Assembly (NCBI GenBank): GCA_050186055.1
Contig: JBFWYV010000256.1
Span: forward strand, 1-7,194
Source of the DNA: CAMDPA01 sp050186055
GTDB taxonomy: Bacteria > Pseudomonadota > Alphaproteobacteria > Rhizobiales > Hyphomicrobiaceae
Direction: 5' to 3'
DNA: 7,194 nucleotides
In this document: one piece after another, positions 4,213-7,194 of the stretch
How the letters are laid out: the number at the start of each line of letters is the position of its first letter
Numbering within the stretch: position 1 is the first letter of the stretch
Made by a program: the position numbers and the translations under genes
The notes under the pieces: model-generated
The model's database searches: none
Told to the model about the DNA's origin: nothing
Seen by the model: the letters and a program-made list of their open reading frames with translations, nothing else

Positions 4213-5277
4213 ATGCGTATCGTGGTGACCGGGGGAGCGGGCTTCGCAGGCTCCGCCACATGCCGTTATCTGGTCGGCGAGCAGGGTCACACCGTTCTCA
4301 ACCTCGACAGCGCAGCGGGCGCGCCCGCACGGTCCGCGCTCTTCCCCGTCGCCGCCAGCCCTCGCTATGGCGTCCGCCGTGCCGACATCTGCGACCGCCG
4401 CCGCGTCCGCGCGTTGCTGGAGGCCTTTTCACCGGATGCCGTCGTTCACATGGCTCGCGACGATGGCGCGGGCGAGGGCGGCAATGGGCGCTACATCAGG
4501 AACAATGTGGTCGGAACGTTTGCCTTGCTGGAGGCGGTCCGCGATTACTGGACGGCCGCGCCCGAGAGCAAGCGTCGCCGCTTCCGCTACCTCCAGGTGT
4601 CGTCTGCCGACGCATTCCGTGGCATGGCCGAGACCTCAGGCGCAACGTCCCGGGCGAGTGCCCATGCGGATACGCCCCTTACCGCCTCCCTGGCCGCCGC
4701 CGACCATCTGGCGATGGCCTGGCACCGCACCTACGGCCTGCCGGCGCTCATCGCCGCGCCGTCATCGGTATACGGCCCCTATCAGGGCATCGCATGCCCG
4801 ATCCCGCGGGCCATCATCGCAGCAATCGAAGATCGGGACGCAAGCGTCCCCGCTGACGATCCCGCCGCCGATGCCGCGCATGACTGGCTGCATATCGACG
4901 ATCTCGTGCGTGCGCTCGATGCGATGCTGCACCGCGGCACGCCGGGTGCCGGATATCTCGTCGGCAGCGGCACATCCTCCAGCCTTTCCACGCTGACCGC
5001 GCGTATCGTCGAGCTTGTTGCCCGCCATGGTGCTCGTGACGAAGGCCGGGCATCGCACAAGGTAGCTTCGTGCAATGACGCAGCGGAGGCTGCTTCGCCA
5101 TTATCGGCTGTCGATACCGGCCCGCTTCAGCGCGATACCGGTTGGCGGGCGCAGCAAACGGTCGAGTCCGGCGTATCGCAGACCGTCCGCTGGTTTCTTT
5201 CAAACGAGAGCTGGTGGCGCACCGTGATCGACGCACAGGCCGAGCAGCAGCGGGTCAGCCGGCGGCTGTCGGCGTGA
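4213..5277 (+). CDS. RmlB-like sugar-nucleotide dehydratase homologue lacking catalytic residues
   Basis: The 354-residue product is an extended short-chain dehydrogenase/reductase closest in pattern to dTDP-glucose 4,6-dehydratase. The Rossmann motif is intact (GGAGFAGS, Gly7/Gly10/Gly13), with Asp32 and Asp58-Ile59 placed for NAD. Family landmarks are NNVVGTF (97-103), AWHRTYGLP (169-177), YGPY (187-190), HDWLHIDD (223-230) and a C-terminal GWRAQQT...TVRWFLSNESWW. However, where RmlB has YSASK this protein has LTASL (156-160), removing the catalytic Tyr and Lys, and RmlB STDEVYG is SSADAFR (130-136), removing the Asp-Glu pair. Dehydration by the usual mechanism is therefore unlikely; a binding or regulatory role is possible. 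The frame is intact, so it is not a simple pseudogene. GGGAG lies 6 nt before the ATG. No other sugar-pathway gene is visible nearby. Confidence 0.85.
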   Translation: MRIVVTGGAGFAGSATCRYLVGEQGHTVLNLDSAAGAPARSALFPVAASPRYGVRRADICDRRRVRALLEAFSPDAVVHMARDDGAGEGGNGRYIRNNVVGTFALLEAVRDYWTAAPESKRRRFRYLQVSSADAFRGMAETSGATSRASAHADTPLTASLAAADHLAMAWHRTYGLPALIAAPSSVYGPYQGIACPIPRAIIAAIEDRDASVPADDPAADAAHDWLHIDDLVRALDAMLHRGTPGAGYLVGSGTSSSLSTLTARIVELVARHGARDEGRASHKVASCNDAAEAASPLSAVDTGPLQRDTGWRAQQTVESGVSQTVRWFLSNESWWRTVIDAQAEQQRVSRRLSA

Positions 5278-5287
5278 GCCTGCGCAG

Positions 5288-5821
5288 TCAATCCGAGCCC
5301 GGCGGCTCCAGCACGGCGGACTCGGCATAGCAGCCGTCGCAGTAGATGAGCGGCGAGACGTCGTCGCGGTTGCGGACCTGAAGCACGCGGCCGATGAAGA
5401 TCGTGTGTGAGCCGTAGTCAAATTGCTGGTCCTTGGCGCAGATCAGGGATGACTGCGCGTCGGCAAGAAACGGCGGACCGTTCTCCGTCGTCAGCCAATT
5501 GCCCTGGGCGAATCGCTGCTCGCTCGAGACCTTGCTCGCGAAAAGCTGCGAGATATCGACGTTCTCCGTATGCAGGAGGTTGACGCAGAACATATCGACG
5601 CGGCTCAGGAAGCCGTGCAGGCGGCTGTCCCTGTTGAAGCACACGAGCACGGACGGCGGGTCCATGCTGAGCGATGTGACGGCGGTCGCCGTCGTCCCAT
5701 GCTGCTGCCCGCCTTCGTTCACGGTGACGATGCTCACCGTGCCCGCGAGCCGCCGCATGGCGTTCCGGAAACCGGCTGAGATCACACTGGGCTCGTCATT
5801 TGCGCGTGGGCTTGTCGACAT
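5288..5821 (-). CDS. Flavin reductase domain protein (two-component monooxygenase reductase type)
   Basis: The 177-residue product belongs to the flavin reductase-like, FMN-binding family (HpaC type), which uses NAD(P)H to supply reduced flavin to a separate monooxygenase. Landmarks are FRNAMRRLAGTVSIVT (18-33), GTTATAVTSLSMDPPSVLVCFNR (42-64), VDMFCVNLL (75-83), RFAQGNW (103-109) and GSHTIFIGRV (137-146), where the family usually has GDHT. Its length is normal. ATG at 5821 is chosen because the family N-terminus begins just inside and AGG lies 8 nt upstream; the frame stays open far upstream only as antisense of the hydrolase gene. It is transcribed from its own promoter (5859-5886) and converges on the RmlB-like gene, with stops 10 nt apart. 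No monooxygenase partner is visible. Confidence 0.9.
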   Translation of the reverse strand: MSTSPRANDEPSVISAGFRNAMRRLAGTVSIVTVNEGGQQHGTTATAVTSLSMDPPSVLVCFNRDSRLHGFLSRVDMFCVNLLHTENVDISQLFASKVSSEQRFAQGNWLTTENGPPFLADAQSSLICAKDQQFDYGSHTIFIGRVLQVRNRDDVSPLIYCDGCYAESAVLEPPGSD

Positions 5822-5851
5822 TCCCTCGCCTGCTTTCGTCGATGCATCGGT

Positions 5852-5871
5852 CGTTGGGATTTTACCCAACG
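5852..5871. promoter_or_regulatory. Palindromic operator candidate over the flavin reductase -10 box
   Basis: CGTTGGG (5852-5858) and CCCAACG (5865-5871) are perfect inverted half-sites separated by exactly the six bases that form the reductase -10 hexamer. Bound protein would block RNA polymerase. The regulator family cannot be read from the site. Confidence 0.6.
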
Positions 5872-5886
5872 CCTGAGGTGGGTCAA
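5859..5886 (-). promoter_or_regulatory. Sigma-70-type promoter of the flavin reductase gene
   Basis: On the minus strand, TTGACC (5886-5881) and TAAAAT (5864-5859) are separated by 16 nt, close to the TTGACA/TATAAT consensus. Transcription would start near 5852, leaving a leader of about 30 nt before the ATG at 5821. The -10 box is the centre of the 5852-5871 palindrome. Confidence 0.65.
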
Positions 5887-5916
5887 ACCTGTTGGTCGAA
5901 TTGTCTCTCCGGCGTG

Positions 5917-5934
5917 GCGTTGCAGGCTCAACGC
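5917..5934. promoter_or_regulatory. Second palindrome with the CGTTG half-site
   Basis: GCGTTG (5917-5922) and CAACGC (5929-5934) form a perfect inverted repeat with a 6-nt spacer, in the same divergent region and sharing the CGTTG/CAACG core with the operator at 5852-5871, though with a spacing 4 nt shorter. It lies about 90 nt upstream of the hydrolase start and may serve that side of the divergon. Confidence 0.4.
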
Positions 5935-6025
5935 GGGAGAAGCCCTTTACGCCGGAAGCCGGCGCCGTTGCGCCGCCGTGATCGCCTGACCTACAGTGCC
6001 GCGATGCAAGAGGGAGGGGAGGCGG

Positions 6026-6904
6026 ATGCCCGTATTCCGGCACTATGAGCAGGATGAGCTCGAGCTGCAGTATGATATGTCGCAACGCAGCCCGGAGCTC
6101 AACGTCATCCGCGAGCAACGATCGCAGCGCGTGGATGCCGAGGCGGCGCAGGTACGCTCGTCTGCCCGCGCGTGGCTCGACATGGAGTATGGACCGCACC
6201 CGCGCGAAAGGATTGATCTGTTCGAGGCAGCAGCCAGCAACGCTCCCTTGCTCGTCTTCATCCACGGCGGCTACTGGAAGATGCGCTCCAAGGACGAGTT
6301 CGCCTGGATGGCGCCGGCGTTCACGCGCCGCGGCATCGCATTGGCCACGCTTGGCTATCCGCTTTGCCCGCAGGTGCGGATCGGTGACATCGTCGACTCC
6401 TGCCGGCGCGGCATTGCCATGTTGTGGCGCGAGGCGAAAAAACTTGGCTGTGATCCGAACCGCATCCATGTGGCCGGCCATTCCGCCGGCGGCCACCTGA
6501 CCGCGATGATGGCAACGACCGACTTTTCGGCAGCCGGACTCCCCGCTGATGTCATCAAGAGCGCCACCTGCGTCAGCGGCCTGTATGACCTGGTGCCGTT
6601 GCGCCTGGTCAAGCACAACCGGGAGCTTCGCATCGACGACAGCGATATCGAGACGCTGTCTCCGGTGCGCCTGGCGCCGCGTGCGAGCACCGAAATCAAT
6701 CTCACCGTCGGCGGCGAGGAAGCGCCCGAGTTCGTCCGCAACACGACTGAGCTTGGCGACGCCTGGCGCGCGCGCGGCGCCAGCGTGACCATGGTCGAGG
6801 CGCCCGGTTTTTATCACTTCGATGTGCTGGATGAGTTTGCGCGAGCCGGCCGGCCTATGTATGAGCGCGTGGTTTCGGCAATCGAGGGCGGCAAGGCGTC
6901 CTGA
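6026..6904 (+). CDS. Alpha/beta hydrolase, kynurenine-formamidase-like
   Basis: The 292-residue product is a cytoplasmic alpha/beta hydrolase resembling the animal-type arylformamidase (AFMID) family. It has the oxyanion motif HGGYW (80-84) followed by SKDEFAWM, the nucleophile elbow GHSAG (151-155, Ser153), SGLYDL (184-189), GGEEAPEF (229-236) and a final His264 (GFYHFD). The acid position, Asp in AFMID (FDSPEF), is Glu232 here; glutamate can fill that role and, from recall, does so in some bacterial relatives. ATG at 6026 is preceded by GGAGG at close spacing; an in-frame GTG at 5996 lies before the ribosome-binding site and is rejected. The D-2-hydroxyacid dehydrogenase follows after 20 nt, so the two are probably one operon. 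Substrate is uncertain: N-formylkynurenine, another amide or an ester are all possible. No tryptophan pathway gene is in view. Confidence 0.85.
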   Translation: MPVFRHYEQDELELQYDMSQRSPELNVIREQRSQRVDAEAAQVRSSARAWLDMEYGPHPRERIDLFEAAASNAPLLVFIHGGYWKMRSKDEFAWMAPAFTRRGIALATLGYPLCPQVRIGDIVDSCRRGIAMLWREAKKLGCDPNRIHVAGHSAGGHLTAMMATTDFSAAGLPADVIKSATCVSGLYDLVPLRLVKHNRELRIDDSDIETLSPVRLAPRASTEINLTVGGEEAPEFVRNTTELGDAWRARGASVTMVEAPGFYHFDVLDEFARAGRPMYERVVSAIEGGKAS

Positions 6905-6924
6905 CGCACGACAGGAGAACAGGA

Positions 6925-7194
6925 ATGAAGATCGTTGTCCTCGATGACTACCAGGGCGTCGCGCTCAAGCTGGCGGACTGGTCTCGCATCCGGGCCGAGC
7001 ACGATGTGATTGCCCTGCGCGAGCACATCGGTGAAGAGGATGAGCTTGTCCTGAGGCTCGCCGACGCCGATGTCGTCTGCATCATGCGTGAGAGAACGCC
7101 GATCATGGCGCCGCTCATCGCCCGGTTGCCGAAACTGAAGCTGATCGTCACGACCGGCGGCAAACATGCAAGCCTGGATGTTGCTGCCGCCGCA
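6925..7194 (+). CDS. D-2-hydroxyacid dehydrogenase, 5' part only
   Basis: Only the first 90 codons lie in the window. The start MKIVVLDDYQGVA, then DADVVCIMRERTP and LPKLKLIVTTGGKHASLDVAAA, match the N-terminal catalytic domain of NAD-dependent D-2-hydroxyacid dehydrogenases, which interconvert 2-oxo and D-2-hydroxy acids. The family often has TTG..NAS at the end of this stretch; here it is TTGGKHAS, so Asn is His. The Rossmann domain and the catalytic Arg-Glu-His residues lie beyond the edge and cannot be judged. AGGAG (6913-6917) sits 7 nt before the ATG. The 20-nt gap to the hydrolase suggests co-transcription. The substrate cannot be inferred. Confidence 0.85.
   Translation, partial: MKIVVLDDYQGVALKLADWSRIRAEHDVIALREHIGEEDELVLRLADADVVCIMRERTPIMAPLIARLPKLKLIVTTGGKHASLDVAAAA

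Noticed and set aside
4197..4856. Second plus-strand frame over the RmlB-like gene
   Set aside because: It is an Arg/Pro/Gly-rich shadow frame; the 4213-5277 frame carries all the conserved motifs.
5822..6817. In-frame upstream extension of the flavin reductase to 509 codons
   Set aside because: The extension is antisense to the hydrolase gene, while the reductase family N-terminus, ribosome-binding site and promoter all fit a start at 5821.

Overview
The window looks like alphaproteobacterial DNA of the order Hyphomicrobiales (Rhizobiales), most likely Bradyrhizobium or a close relative. The evidence is high-GC coding sequence, a cytoplasmic Fe-type superoxide dismutase of rhizobial appearance, and a copy of the CGGAAAA...TTTTCCG palindromic repeat that recurs between genes in this group. 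This assignment comes from recall of sequence style, not a database search. No tRNA, rRNA, CRISPR array or complete insertion sequence is visible.

Layout, left to right. (1) A minus-strand patatin-like phospholipase lipoprotein (40-1245) diverges from a small secreted four-cysteine protein resembling the LprI/DUF1311 family (1454-1789), which ends in a strong hairpin. (2) A repeat-dense intergenic stretch (1790-2144) holds nested inverted repeats, the rhizobial palindrome, a strong stem-loop and a tiny possible ORF; one 15-bp arm of an inverted pair abuts the sod stop codon. (3) The minus-strand sodB gene (2145-2741) is preceded by a long imperfect hairpin and a 72-bp MITE-like palindrome flanked by TA, then by what looks like the broken start of a short-chain dehydrogenase gene. 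(4) A minus-strand secreted C-type lectin-domain protein (3166-3645) keeps all five side chains of the mannose-type calcium site. (5) A 567-bp stretch without a convincing gene (3646-4212) contains several short hairpins. (6) A plus-strand RmlB-like sugar-nucleotide dehydratase homologue (4213-5277) has lost its catalytic residues. (7) It converges, with a 10-nt gap, on a minus-strand flavin reductase (5288-5821). That gene diverges from a plus-strand pair: a kynurenine-formamidase-like alpha/beta hydrolase (6026-6904) and the start of a D-2-hydroxyacid dehydrogenase (6925 to the window edge).

How the parts may work together. The right-hand divergon has the look of a small catabolic locus: a reductase that would feed reduced flavin to a monooxygenase not in view, a hydrolase and an NAD-dependent dehydrogenase. 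A good sigma-70-type promoter for the reductase has its -10 hexamer exactly in the centre of a 20-bp palindrome, which suggests repressor control. The left and middle genes are mostly envelope or secreted proteins with no clear shared pathway.

The points most worth following up are the catalytically dead RmlB homologue, the bacterial EPN-type lectin, the palindrome-centred promoter, and the repeats around sodB. I did not find a clearly new multi-gene system.
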